DNA of 64,000 nt from Flavobacteriales bacterium. Its GTDB lineage: Bacteria; Bacteroidota; Bacteroidia; Flavobacteriales_F; PHOS-HE28. The notes beneath the pieces are model-generated. The model worked only from the letters and a program-made list of their open reading frames with translations. It had not been told where the DNA came from and made no database searches. Every line of letters begins with the position of its first letter. The stretch's first letter is position 1. The DNA is taken from contig JAHBUK010000007.1 of assembly GCA_019638115.1 (NCBI GenBank), positions 28,960-92,959 on the forward strand, in the 5' to 3' direction. Both the position numbers and the translations under genes were made by a program. Shown piece after piece: positions 31,492 through 40,519 of this stretch.

Positions 31492-31629
31492 GGATGCTGT
31501 ATGATACCGGATGCGGGCCACCATGCCCGTGCGGTGGGCCTCCAACGTGCTCACCCTGTGGAAAGTTTCCTGCCGATCGAACCTCTTCCAAGGTGCTGTG
31601 TACGGGGTCCTACTTCAACCAGCGCGGCC

Positions 31630-32499
31630 ATGCATCACCTGCTCATATCGCCCATCACCTTCCTCAAACGGGATGCACGTCACTTCCAGATCATCTTCCT
31701 GGCCACTTTCCTGCTGTACGGCATCATGGCCTTGCAGTGGGATGCCGAGTGGCAGCGCTACGCCCTGTTGTTCTGCACCTGCCTCGCCGTGCAGGCCTCC
31801 TTCATCCGTTGGAAAGGGTTGCCCTGGCACAGCTTGAAGAGCGCTGCTGTAACGGGTCTCGGCATGAGCCTGCTGCTGAAAGCGGGAAGTCCCTACACGC
31901 TGGTGTTCGGCGCAGCGGTCGCCATCGCCAGCAAATTCCTGTTGCGGGTCAAGGGGCGCCACGTTTTCAATCCCGGCAACCTGGGCATTGCCGCTGCCGT
32001 GCTGCTTACCGGCGATGCCTGGGTGAGCCCCGGCCAGTGGGGGAGTGGTGCCACGCTGGTCTTTCTGGTGGGCGCTGCCGGCTGCATGGTGGTGTTGCGC
32101 GTGGGGCGCATCGATACCAGCCTGGCCTTCCTGGCCACCTTCGCCCTGCTGGACTACGCCCGCAACGTGCTCTACCTGGGCTGGGGCGCTGATGTGTGGA
32201 TGCACCGCATGAGCAACGGATCGCTGCTACTCTTCACCTTCTTCATGATCACCGATCCCATGACCACCCCGCGCTCCAACAAGGCGCGCATCGCATGGAG
32301 CATGGGCATCGCCTTCCTGGCCTTCGTGCTCTCCACGCGCTTCTGGATCAATGCCACGCCCATCTGGGCCTTGCTCGTGTTCTGCGCCCTCAACCCCGTG
32401 CTCGATCACCTCTTCAACGGACGGGCCTTCCACTGGATCGCACCGCTGCCACCCATGCCGCTTCAACCTACCAACGAACAAACCATTTCAAGACCATGA
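31630..32499 (+). CDS. RnfD/NqrB-family membrane protein
   Basis: Encodes 289 residues with about nine membrane helices. H-V-F-N-P-G-N-L-G-I-A (around residue 115) and F-F-M-I-T-D-P-M-T-T-P (around 205) are the hallmark motifs of the NqrB/RnfD/RnfE family, whose Rnf and Nqr members carry covalent flavin in ion-pumping electron-transfer complexes. No other rnf or nqr genes are nearby, so this is a lone member of unclear role. Its stop overlaps the next gene start (ATGA at 32496-32499), so it works with the DUF2330 protein. Confidence 0.8.
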   Translation: MHHLLISPITFLKRDARHFQIIFLATFLLYGIMALQWDAEWQRYALLFCTCLAVQASFIRWKGLPWHSLKSAAVTGLGMSLLLKAGSPYTLVFGAAVAIASKFLLRVKGRHVFNPGNLGIAAAVLLTGDAWVSPGQWGSGATLVFLVGAAGCMVVLRVGRIDTSLAFLATFALLDYARNVLYLGWGADVWMHRMSNGSLLLFTFFMITDPMTTPRSNKARIAWSMGIAFLAFVLSTRFWINATPIWALLVFCALNPVLDHLFNGRAFHWIAPLPPMPLQPTNEQTISRP

Positions 32500-33953
32500 G
32501 AACCCTCCTGCTTCTTACAGCGCTCGGCGCCGCATTGCGTGCCGCCGCCTTCTGCGGCTTCTATGTGGCCAAGGCCGATGCCTCCCTTTTCAACGACCGC
32601 AGCGAGGTGATCCTGGTGCGCGACGGCCAGCGCAGCATCATCACCATGAGCAACGACTTTCAAGGAAACGTGCGCGATTTCGCCATGGTGGTGCCCGTGC
32701 CGGTGCTCCTGCGCCAACAGGACATCCGCATCGTGGAACGCCGTGTGTTCGACCAACTGGATGCCTACGGCGCACCGCGCCTGGTGGAGTATTACGACGA
32801 CAACCCCTGCCATCCGCCGGTGATGTACGAGTCCATGTCGGAAATGGACATGACCACCAGCACGTCCATGCGCTCCATGGCAAGGCAGGAAAGGGAGGCG
32901 AAGAACCTGGGTGTCACCATCGAAGCGCGCTATGCAGTGGGGGAGTACGACATCCTGATCCTCAGTGCAACTGAAAGCACCGGCTTGAAACAGTGGCTCC
33001 TGCAGAACGGCTACAAGGTGCCCGATAGCGCGCACGAGGTGCTCGATCCCTACATCAAGAGCAACCTGAAGTTCTTCGTGGTGAAGGTGGACCTGGACCG
33101 CCTGACGCAGACCGGCAGCACGCTGCTGCGTCCCATCCAGATCCGCTTCGAGAGCCCCAAGTTCATGCTGCCCATCCGCTTGGGCATGGCCAACTCCAAA
33201 GGCTCGCAGGACATGATCGTACACGCCTTCACCCGCACCGGCCGTGTGGAATGCGTGAACTACCGCACCACCAAGGTGCCCACGGACCGCAACGTGCCCC
33301 TCTTCATCAAGAACGGTTTCGGGGCTTTCTACAAGGACCTCTTCGCACGTGCCCACCGCCGGGAAGGACAGAATACCGTGTTCCTGGAGTATGCGTGGAA
33401 CGTTACGCCCTCCTTCAATGGCATGAAGTGCGACCCCTGCGTGGGCCCACCGCCCATGCCGCGGGAATTCGCCGAAGCCGGAGTGGATTGGGGCGGCTTC
33501 AACGGGGGCGGCGCCATCTTCTACACCCGCATGCACGTGCGCTACTCCCGCGACAAGTTCCCGCAGGACCTCGTGTTCCAGGTGACACCCAACACGGAGC
33601 ATTTCCAGGCTCGCTACGTGCTTACCCATCCTGCCACTGGCGATCTCTCCTGCGCGGAAGGACAGGAATACCTGGAAGGGCTCTACTACCGCCGCCAGCG
33701 CGAATTGCAGGAGATGAACGCGCTTGCCGGCTGGGACATGGCCAAACGGCAGTACTACGTGAACGAGGTCCGCGACCGCTTGGCCCCGGAGCGGCGCAAC
33801 GGGTTGGACGTTACCGCAGTGCCGGACGGTGGTGACGATGGCCCTCCTGCACCGCCGCGTTTGCCCATTGCCTTGCTATGGGCAGCAGGCCTCATGTTGC
33901 TGGCGTTGATCGGTTCCGCACTGTTGGGTGCGGCCCGGCCCAAGCTGGCCTGA
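32496..33953 (+). CDS. DUF2330 domain secreted protein with C-terminal helix
   Basis: Encodes 485 residues. It has a signal peptide (M-R-T-L-L-L-L-T-A-L-G-A-A-L-R-A-A-A), then F-C-G-F-Y-V-A-K-A-D, F-N-D-R-S-E-V-I-L-V-R-D-G and M-V-V-P-V-P, the DUF2330 pattern. Cys residues are present in a C-D-P-C-V-G-P-P-P segment near residue 315. A single membrane helix closes the protein (A-L-L-W-A-A-G-L-M-L-L-A-L-I-G-S-A-L-L-G). It should face the periplasm, tethered by that helix. Translational coupling to the RnfD-like protein suggests a joint membrane function, not yet known. Confidence 0.8.
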   Translation: MRTLLLLTALGAALRAAAFCGFYVAKADASLFNDRSEVILVRDGQRSIITMSNDFQGNVRDFAMVVPVPVLLRQQDIRIVERRVFDQLDAYGAPRLVEYYDDNPCHPPVMYESMSEMDMTTSTSMRSMARQEREAKNLGVTIEARYAVGEYDILILSATESTGLKQWLLQNGYKVPDSAHEVLDPYIKSNLKFFVVKVDLDRLTQTGSTLLRPIQIRFESPKFMLPIRLGMANSKGSQDMIVHAFTRTGRVECVNYRTTKVPTDRNVPLFIKNGFGAFYKDLFARAHRREGQNTVFLEYAWNVTPSFNGMKCDPCVGPPPMPREFAEAGVDWGGFNGGGAIFYTRMHVRYSRDKFPQDLVFQVTPNTEHFQARYVLTHPATGDLSCAEGQEYLEGLYYRRQRELQEMNALAGWDMAKRQYYVNEVRDRLAPERRNGLDVTAVPDGGDDGPPAPPRLPIALLWAAGLMLLALIGSALLGAARPKLA

Positions 33954-33970
33954 GCAGCTGCGCTTGTGAT

Positions 33971-34007
33971 GCGGTCCGTGGTGGGCATTGCGCCTGCCAC
34001 GGGCCGC
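33971..34007. terminator. Hairpin between convergent genes
   Basis: Arms GCGGTCCGTGG (33971-33981) and CCACGGGCCGC (33997-34007) pair over 11 positions with one G-T wobble. It separates two convergent genes and likely ends both transcripts. Confidence 0.6.
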
Positions 34008-34009
34008 GT

Positions 34010-34378
34010 TCATTTCTTGAAGACCAACCACACGGCGATGATCAGCAGCAGCGCCGCAAGCAAGTGGTTCCAGCGCAGTTCCTCGTGCTTGAAGGCCACC
34101 ACCGTGAACCCGGTGAACACCACCAGCGTGATCACTTCCTGAAGGACCTTGAGCTGCACCAGGGTGAAGGGGCCGCCATGCAGGTTGCTACCGATCCGGT
34201 TGGCCGGCACCTGCAGCACGTACTCGAAGAACGCGATGCCCCAACTGATGAGGATGATGGCGAACAGGCCCAGGCCCTGGCCCCAACTGTAGTCCTTGAA
34301 GCGCAGATGCCCGTACCACGCCAGGGTCATGAAGGCATTGGAGAGGATAAGCAGGCCGATGGTCCAGGCAGCTTTCAT
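34010..34378 (-). CDS. DUF486 (DMT-type) small membrane protein
   Basis: Encodes 122 residues with four predicted helices. M-K-A-A-W-T-I-G-L-L-I-L-S-N at the start, F-M-T-L-A-W-Y-G-H-L, S-W-G-I-A-F-F-E-Y-V-L-Q-V-P-A-N-R-I-G and Q-L-K-V-L-Q-E-V-I-T-L are characteristic of DUF486, small relatives of drug/metabolite transporters. Function is unknown. I start at ATG 34378; the frame is open upstream but has no helix there. Confidence 0.85.
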   Translation of the reverse strand: MKAAWTIGLLILSNAFMTLAWYGHLRFKDYSWGQGLGLFAIILISWGIAFFEYVLQVPANRIGSNLHGGPFTLVQLKVLQEVITLVVFTGFTVVAFKHEELRWNHLLAALLLIIAVWLVFKK

Positions 34379-34548
34379 GGTGATGGTTGCGATCCTGCGA
34401 AATTGCTGTGCCAACGGAATGCCCGATCCTGCGCTGGGTGCGAGCCGATCAACAAGGGCAAGTTGATCGATCGTCGCACGCATCATGTTCTCCATGCATC
34501 GCGCATCAGTCTCTGCCACCTACTTTCGCCGATAGACCTGCTTCCTAC

Positions 34549-35613
34549 ATGATCAAGAGCCTTCCCGTTATCACTGATCCCGTTTTCGTCCGACCCGCGC
34601 AGAACAATGCCTTGGAACGTTGGTTCCTGCACCGCATCCGCGATGAGCGCGACCTTCCCTTCCTGTACTTGATTCTGAAGGTGCTTTTCGGCATGATCCC
34701 CCTGGCCATCCTGCTCTACATGCCCTTCATCACCGGCTGGGCCTGGGCGGCGATGGCGGTGGTGTACCTCTACCTGAACAACGTGGCCTACAAGGGTCCT
34801 TTCGGCCTGATGATGCATTGCAGCACGCACCGCCCGTTGTTCAAGGCGGAATACGGCTGGATGAACCGCATCATCCCCTGGTTCATGGCCCCCTTCTTCG
34901 GACAGAGCCCCGAGACATACCGTGCGCACCACATCGGCATGCACCATGCGGAGGGCAACCTGGAGGAGGATCGGAGCAGCACCATGCACTACCAGCGCGA
35001 CAAGGCCTCCGAGTTCATCCGCTACTACCTCACCTTCCTGTTCACGGGCATTCCCACCTTGATGATGTACCTCGCCAGCAAGGACAGGAACAAGCTCATG
35101 ATGGGAGCCATCCTCGGTGAGGCCCTGTTCGTGTTGTTCTGCGTGGCCATGTGCTTCGTGGATTGGAAGGCCACGCTGGTGGTGTTCATGCTGCCCCTGC
35201 TCATCTTCCGCCTCATCGCCATGGTGGGCAATTGGGTGCAGCACACCTTCATCGACCCCTCGGAACCCGGTAACGACTACCGCAACAGCATCACGTGCAT
35301 CAACGTGAAATTCAACAAGCGCTGCTGGAACGATGGCTACCACATCAGCCACCACATCCATCCCACCTTGCATTGGACCAAGCATCCGGTGTTCTTCCAG
35401 GAGAACCTGGCTGAATTCGGCCGGAACAAGGCAGTGATCTTCAATGAACTGGATTACGGTGCCGTGTTCTTCCTGCTGCTGCGTGATCGCTACGACGTCT
35501 TGGCGAAGCACTTCGTGGATGTGGGGAATAACTTCAGCACGGACGAGGAGGTGATCGCGTTCCTCCGCACGCGTACTGCGCGTTTCCCAAGGGTGCAGGT
35601 CGCACACGCTTGA
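34549..35613 (+). CDS. Membrane fatty acid desaturase
   Basis: Encodes 354 residues with hydrophobic pairs of helices and three His boxes of the membrane desaturase superfamily: H-C-S-T-H (about 95), H-H-I-G-M-H-H (about 128), and H-I-S-H-H in D-G-Y-H-I-S-H-H-I-H-P (about 267). These bind the di-iron centre. The most likely role is introducing a double bond into membrane acyl chains, but hydroxylases share the motifs. Divergent from the DUF486 gene. Confidence 0.85.
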   Translation: MIKSLPVITDPVFVRPAQNNALERWFLHRIRDERDLPFLYLILKVLFGMIPLAILLYMPFITGWAWAAMAVVYLYLNNVAYKGPFGLMMHCSTHRPLFKAEYGWMNRIIPWFMAPFFGQSPETYRAHHIGMHHAEGNLEEDRSSTMHYQRDKASEFIRYYLTFLFTGIPTLMMYLASKDRNKLMMGAILGEALFVLFCVAMCFVDWKATLVVFMLPLLIFRLIAMVGNWVQHTFIDPSEPGNDYRNSITCINVKFNKRCWNDGYHISHHIHPTLHWTKHPVFFQENLAEFGRNKAVIFNELDYGAVFFLLLRDRYDVLAKHFVDVGNNFSTDEEVIAFLRTRTARFPRVQVAHA

Positions 35614-35676
35614 CCTGGTGCTGAAAGGACCGATCGCCGGGGCATGGGTCCTCTTCACCTTGGCAGCAGGACCGCC

Positions 35677-36282
35677 TCAGCTCTTTTTCCCTTTCCGCGT
35701 TTCGTTCCAGGTGCTGTAGTGTGCCGTGATCGGCGGTTTGCTGCGGTTCACTTCGCGCAGCGGTTCGCATTCCTTCAAGGTGGCATGCAGTTCGGCCGGT
35801 AGCCGTTGGTAGAGCGCGGTGCCTTCGGTCTTCCAAGCGAGCATTTCGTCGCTCACGTCCTTGATGGCCTTGGCCGGGTTGCCCACGATCACCTTGCGGG
35901 CTTCCCACACGCTGTCCGCAGGCAGGAAGGCGAGCGCCCCCACAATGCATTCATCGCCCAGCACCACGTTGTCCATCAGCACCGCGTTCATGCCCACCAG
36001 GCAGTTGCGGCCCACCGTGGCGCCGTGGATTATCGCCCCGTGCCCGATGTGCGCGCCGGGGTACAACACCACCTTCACCCCCGGGAACATGTGGATGGTG
36101 CAGTTCTCCTGCACGTTGCATCCGTCCTTCACCACGATCTCGCCCCAATCGCCACGCAAGGCAGCGCCCGGACCGATGTACACATCCTTGCCGATCACCA
36201 CATTGCCCGTTACCGCCGCCTGCGGATGCACGAATGCCGAAGGGTGTACCACCGGCCGGTAGCCGTTGAACTCGTAGATCAT
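35677..36282 (-). CDS. Gamma-carbonic anhydrase / PaaY-like hexapeptide protein
   Basis: Encodes 201 residues with a left-handed beta-helix: V-T-G-N-V-V-I-G-K-D-V-Y-I-G-P-G-A-A-L-R-G-D-W-G, I-G-H-G-A-I-I-H-G-A-T-V-G-R-N-C-L-V-G-M-N. Metal-binding His residues are visible in T-I-H-M-F-P-G (where the family has H), I-G-H-G and I-I-H-G. PaaY is a paralogue acting in phenylacetate catabolism; since paaZ is 22 kb away I cannot choose between PaaY and a plain gamma-carbonic anhydrase. A TAACTTG-like promoter box lies 11 bases before the ATG on the reverse strand. Confidence 0.85.
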   Translation of the reverse strand: MIYEFNGYRPVVHPSAFVHPQAAVTGNVVIGKDVYIGPGAALRGDWGEIVVKDGCNVQENCTIHMFPGVKVVLYPGAHIGHGAIIHGATVGRNCLVGMNAVLMDNVVLGDECIVGALAFLPADSVWEARKVIVGNPAKAIKDVSDEMLAWKTEGTALYQRLPAELHATLKECEPLREVNRSKPPITAHYSTWNETRKGKKS

Positions 36283-36347
36283 GGGGGCAAGTTAACCGGC
36301 CACCGCGACAGGCTGGAAGACCAACGGACATTGCCTCACGTCCTCAA

Positions 36348-36500
36348 CCTCTCAACCTCTCAACCCGGTCATTGCGAGCAAAGCGAAGCAACAACCTCTC
36401 AACCTCTCAACCTCTCAACCTCTCAACCTCTCAACCTCTCAACCTCTCAACCTCTCAACCTCTCAACTCTTCAACTTCATCAACCCCTCAACCTCTCAAC
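36348..36500. repeat. Minisatellite of CTCAACCT units
   Basis: Three octamer copies near 36342-36364, then at least nine perfect tandem copies of CTCAACCT from about 36393 to 36465, fading into CTCAACTCTT and CCCCTCAACC variants up to about 36500. The array is split by GTCATTGCGAGCAAAGCGAAG. A segment CCGCGACAGGCTGGAAG appears on both sides (36302 and 36531). It lies between divergent genes and supplies most of the leader of the GlmU-like gene. Confidence 0.85.
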
Positions 36501-36628
36501 CTACCTAGCGGCAAGCATGCTCCCCAACACCGCGACAGGCTGGAAGCCTGCCGGACATTGCCTCAACCCCTCAACCTGCCTAACGGCAGACAGGCCCCTC
36601 AACCCTCAACACACAATACCTTCGCACC

Positions 36629-37822
36629 ATGGCCATCATCCTGAACGACGCCGGGCTACACAGCCACTTGCTGCCACTCACCTTCACGCGCCCGGTGGGC
36701 CAGTTGCGGCCGGGTATCCTCCGCATTTCCGAAGGGTGGTACGTGCGTAGCGGCCTAGGGGTCGGGTACCGCACGGAAGGCTACCTCAGCGAAGCTTTCC
36801 CCTTACCGTCGGAAAAGCCCCATTTCGAGGTGAACGCTGGGCTGTTCCCCACCGATGCGCTGGTGGCCGCCGTCATGGACCTGCAGCCCGGCCAGGTGCT
36901 GATCCAGGAAGCACGGGCCTTGGCGTTCCGCATGGAGGATGGCGAGGTGCCTACACGCGTGGATTGGACCGTGCCACCGGCCCACTTGAAGCCTGTACCG
37001 TTCGCGGGTGAAGTGATCCGTTATGACCGCCCCTGGCAGCTCTTCCGGCAGGCCGGTCGCGCCATCGAACTGGATTTCGCACTCCTTACCGAAGGGCGGA
37101 GATCGCAAGCGCTCAGCGCATACAACACGGTCATCGGCGATCCCAACAAGATCTTTCTGGAGGAAGGGGCACATGTGGAGGCCTCCATCCTCAATACGCT
37201 GAACGGTCCCATCTACCTTGGTAAGGACGCCGAGGTGATGGAAGGCTGCATGATCCGCGGGCCCTTCGCGCTGGGCGACCATGCCCAACTGAAGATGGGT
37301 GCCAAGATCTACGGACCCACCACCATAGGGCCCGAATGCCGGGTGGGAGGGGAGGTCAACAACAGCGTGATCACCGGATACAGCAACAAAGCACACGATG
37401 GTTTCCTCGGCAACAGCGTGCTGGGCGAATGGTGCAACCTGGGCGCCGACACCAACAACAGCAACCTGAAGAACACCTACGGCAACGTGCAACTCTTCAG
37501 CTATGCGGACGATGCCATGGTGGACAGCGGCCTGCAGTTCTGCGGCTTGATCATGGGCGACCATGCCAAGACCGGTATCAACACGATGCTCAACACGGGT
37601 ACCGTGGTGGGTGTGGCGGCCAATGTGTTCGGTGCTGGCTTCCCGCCCAAGCTTGTGCCGGGCTTTGCCTGGGGTGGCGAACAAGGCTTTGCGGTGCATG
37701 AGGTGGACAAGGCACTGGCCACTGCGCGCTTGGTGATGGAACGCCGCAAGGTGCCGCTTACCCGGCACGATGAAGCGATCCTGCGACACGTGTTCACGCT
37801 GGAACAGCGCAGGATAGGATAA
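36629..37822 (+). CDS. GlmU-like sugar-phosphate nucleotidyltransferase family protein
   Basis: Encodes 397 residues. The N-terminal ~160 residues have I-I-L-N-D-A-G-L-H-S-H-L-L-P-L-T-F-T-R-P-V-G, a divergent nucleotidyltransferase start without the classic L-x-G-G-x-G-T-R loop. From about residue 190 a left-handed beta-helix follows: I-Y-L-G-K-D-A-E-V-M-E-G, I-Y-G-P-T-T-I-G-P-E-C-R-V-G-G-E-V-N-N-S-V. This matches the Bacteroidota family usually annotated as putative sugar nucleotidyltransferase/GlmU-like, distinct from true GlmU. The missing glycine-rich loop casts doubt on transferase activity. A TACCTTCG box (36617-36624) is 4 bases before the ATG. Confidence 0.82.
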   Translation: MAIILNDAGLHSHLLPLTFTRPVGQLRPGILRISEGWYVRSGLGVGYRTEGYLSEAFPLPSEKPHFEVNAGLFPTDALVAAVMDLQPGQVLIQEARALAFRMEDGEVPTRVDWTVPPAHLKPVPFAGEVIRYDRPWQLFRQAGRAIELDFALLTEGRRSQALSAYNTVIGDPNKIFLEEGAHVEASILNTLNGPIYLGKDAEVMEGCMIRGPFALGDHAQLKMGAKIYGPTTIGPECRVGGEVNNSVITGYSNKAHDGFLGNSVLGEWCNLGADTNNSNLKNTYGNVQLFSYADDAMVDSGLQFCGLIMGDHAKTGINTMLNTGTVVGVAANVFGAGFPPKLVPGFAWGGEQGFAVHEVDKALATARLVMERRKVPLTRHDEAILRHVFTLEQRRIG

Positions 37823-37926
37823 GCGTTCCTGCCCATCTGTCACCTTCAACGCTGCGGCATGGTGGTTGATCTGCCACCTGTCATTGCTGTTGATAACCCT
37901 TGCGAACAAGGGCATCCACACTGCGG

Positions 37927-37934
37927 TAACTTTG
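37927..37934 (+). promoter_or_regulatory. -7 promoter element TAACTTTG of lon
   Basis: Matches TAnnTTTG 28 bases before the lon ATG. A TTG at 37901-37903 lies 23 bases upstream. Confidence 0.5.
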
Positions 37935-37962
37935 TACTGACATATTGGCCTAACATCCGTCG

Positions 37963-40410
37963 ATGAGCGACCTTCTCCATAAAGACAGCCTCTTCAGTTC
38001 TGAAGCACTCGAGAACGAGACCGAATTGATCCCCTTGATCACGGCCGAGGACGAGGAGCAGATGAACGCGGAGACCACTCCGCCTGAACTTCCCATCCTT
38101 CCCTTGCGCAATACCGTGCTGTTTCCCGGCGTGGTGATCCCCATCACCGTGGGCCGCGACCGCAGCATCCGCCTGATCCAGGATGTGTACCGGGGCACCA
38201 AGGCCCTGGGCGTGGTGAGCCAGATGGACAGCCAGATCGAGGAACCCCGGCCGGAGGACCTCAACAAGGTGGGTACCATCGCCACCATCATCCGCATGTT
38301 GCGCATGCCCGATGGCAGCACCACCGCCATCATCCAAGGCAAGAAGCGCTTCGAGGTGCTGGAGATGGTGAACACCGAGCCCTACTTCACCGCCCGGGTG
38401 AAGGAGTTCGAGGAGATCCGCCCGGCCAAGGACGACAAGTCTTTCCAAGCCTTGGTGAGTTCCCTGAAGGATATGGCCCTGGAGATCATCAAGCAGAGCC
38501 CGCACATCCCCACGGAGGCCCAGTTCGCCATCAAGAACATCGATTCGCCCTCGTTCCTGGTGAACTTCATCAGCAGCAACATGAACGCCGAGGTGGCCGA
38601 AAAGCAGAAGATGCTGGAGGTGGCCGACCTGCGCGAGCGTGCTTCCCTGCTCCTGGCACACATGACCAAGGAGCTGCAGATGCTCCAGATGAAGAACGAG
38701 ATCCAGAACAAGGTCCGTTTCGAGGTGGATCGCCAGCAGCGCGAATACTTCCTGCACCAGCAGATGAAGACCATCCAGGACGAGCTGGGTGGCAACCCCA
38801 TTGAGCAGGAGATCGAGGAGATGCGCCTGCAGGCCACCAAGAAGAAGTGGACCAAGAAGGTGGGGGATATCTTCGAGAAGGAACTCGCCAAGCTGCAGCG
38901 CATGAACCCCGCCGGTGCCGAGTTCAGCGTGCAGCACAACTACGTGCAACTGCTGCTCGAACTGCCTTGGGGCGAGTACAGCAACGACGATTTCGACCTG
39001 AAGAAGGCCCAGAAGATCCTGGACCGCGACCACTTCGGCCTGGAGAAGGTGAAGGAGCGCATCATTGAGCACCTCGCCGTGCTGAAGCTCAAAGCCGACA
39101 TGAAAGCGCCGATCCTTTGCCTCTACGGTCCTCCGGGAGTGGGCAAGACCAGCCTGGGCAAGAGCATGGCCGAAGCCTTGGGCCGCAAGTATGTGCGCAT
39201 GAGCCTCGGTGGCCTGCACGACGAGGCCGAGATACGCGGCCACCGCAAGACCTACATCGGCGCCATGCCCGGCCGCCTCATGCAGAACCTGAAAAAGGCC
39301 GGCACCAGCAACCCGCTCTTCGTGCTCGACGAGATCGACAAGGTCTCCCGCAGCGCACAAGGCGACCCCGCCAGCGCCCTGCTGGAGGTGCTGGACCCCG
39401 AGCAGAACAACGCATTCCACGACAACTTCGTGGACGTGGACTACGACCTCAGCCGCGTGATGTTCGTGGCCACGGCCAACAGCCTCAGCAGCATCCATCC
39501 CGCCCTGCGCGACCGCATGGAGATCATAGAGGTGAACGGATACACGCAGGAGGAGAAGATCGAGATCGCCAAGCGGCACCTGCTGCCCAAGCAGTACACC
39601 GAGAACGGCATCAAGCCCAAACAGCTCAAGCTCGGTGCAGGACTGTTGGAGGCCATCATCGACCAGTACACCGATGAGAGCGGGGTGCGGACTTTGGAGA
39701 AGCGGATCGCCAAGCTGGTGCGCTTCCGCGCCAAGCAGATCGCCCTCAAACAGAAGTACAGCGTTACCATCAACGTGGATGACCTGGTGAAGATCTTCGG
39801 GCCCAGCCACGCCCGCGACAAGTACCAAGGCAACGACGTGGCCGGCGTGGTCACCGGCTTGGCCTGGACACCCACGGGCGGCGACATCCTCTTCATTGAG
39901 ACCAGCATCACCAAGGGCGAGGGCAAGCTCACGCTCACCGGCAACCTGGGCGATGTGATGAAGGAGAGCGCCGTGATCGCCCTGGAGTACATCAAGGCCC
40001 ACAGCGAGATCATCGGCCTGGATGCGGATGTGTTCAAGCGTTGGAACGTGCACGTGCACGTGCCCGAAGGCGCCACGCCCAAGGACGGTCCCAGCGCCGG
40101 CATCGCCATGCTCACCAGCATCGCCAGTGCATTCACCCAACAGAAGGTGCGCAAGTTCGTGGCCATGACGGGTGAGATCACCCTGCGCGGCCGCGTGCTG
40201 CCTGTGGGCGGCATCAAGGAGAAGATCCTCGCGGCCAAACGCGCCGGTATCAAGGAGATCATCCTCAGCGCCGACAACCGCAAGGACATCGAGGACATCG
40301 ATGCGCGCTACACCAAGGGCATGCGCTTCACTTATGTAAGCGAGATGATCGAGGTGGTGCAGCACGCGCTGCTGAAGGAGAAAGTGGCGAACGCGCTGAA
40401 GGTGGCGTAG
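37963..40410 (+). CDS. lon: ATP-dependent protease Lon
   Basis: Encodes 815 residues, the usual size of bacterial LonA. An N-terminal substrate-binding domain ([14 protein letters not shown]) is followed by a coiled coil, Walker [10 protein letters not shown] (389-397), Walker B F-V-L-D-E-I-D-K, and the protease domain with Ser711 in D-G-P-S-A-G-I and Lys754 in G-G-I-K-E-K. It degrades unfolded and regulatory proteins in the cytoplasm. Nothing about the sequence looks altered. Confidence 0.97.
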   Translation: MSDLLHKDSLFSSEALENETELIPLITAEDEEQMNAETTPPELPILPLRNTVLFPGVVIPITVGRDRSIRLIQDVYRGTKALGVVSQMDSQIEEPRPEDLNKVGTIATIIRMLRMPDGSTTAIIQGKKRFEVLEMVNTEPYFTARVKEFEEIRPAKDDKSFQALVSSLKDMALEIIKQSPHIPTEAQFAIKNIDSPSFLVNFISSNMNAEVAEKQKMLEVADLRERASLLLAHMTKELQMLQMKNEIQNKVRFEVDRQQREYFLHQQMKTIQDELGGNPIEQEIEEMRLQATKKKWTKKVGDIFEKELAKLQRMNPAGAEFSVQHNYVQLLLELPWGEYSNDDFDLKKAQKILDRDHFGLEKVKERIIEHLAVLKLKADMKAPILCLYGPPGVGKTSLGKSMAEALGRKYVRMSLGGLHDEAEIRGHRKTYIGAMPGRLMQNLKKAGTSNPLFVLDEIDKVSRSAQGDPASALLEVLDPEQNNAFHDNFVDVDYDLSRVMFVATANSLSSIHPALRDRMEIIEVNGYTQEEKIEIAKRHLLPKQYTENGIKPKQLKLGAGLLEAIIDQYTDESGVRTLEKRIAKLVRFRAKQIALKQKYSVTINVDDLVKIFGPSHARDKYQGNDVAGVVTGLAWTPTGGDILFIETSITKGEGKLTLTGNLGDVMKESAVIALEYIKAHSEIIGLDADVFKRWNVHVHVPEGATPKDGPSAGIAMLTSIASAFTQQKVRKFVAMTGEITLRGRVLPVGGIKEKILAAKRAGIKEIILSADNRKDIEDIDARYTKGMRFTYVSEMIEVVQHALLKEKVANALKVA

Positions 40411-40441
40411 TCCCATACTTCACACCTCACAACTCCGCGAT

Positions 40442-40483
40442 CACACCTCACCTTTCCAAGCAGGTGTGAGATGTGAAAGGTGA
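40442..40483. terminator. Inverted repeats between lon and porin gene
   Basis: Two mutually exclusive pairings exist: CACACCT (40442-40448) with AGGTGTG (40462-40468), or TCACCTTTC (40448-40456) with GAAAGGTGA (40475-40483). The location between convergent genes suits a terminator, but no T-run follows. Confidence 0.45.
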
Positions 40484-40519
40484 TTTGTGATCTAGCACGA
40501 AGCCTACAAGCACCCGGAC

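Noticed and set aside
35677..36282. Assignment as paaY
   Set aside because: Fold and length fit, but gamma-carbonic anhydrases are equally similar and no paa genes are next to it.
37846..40416. 856-codon minus-strand frame opposite lon
   Set aside because: Composition of a shadow frame; Lon on the plus strand is complete with all active-site residues.
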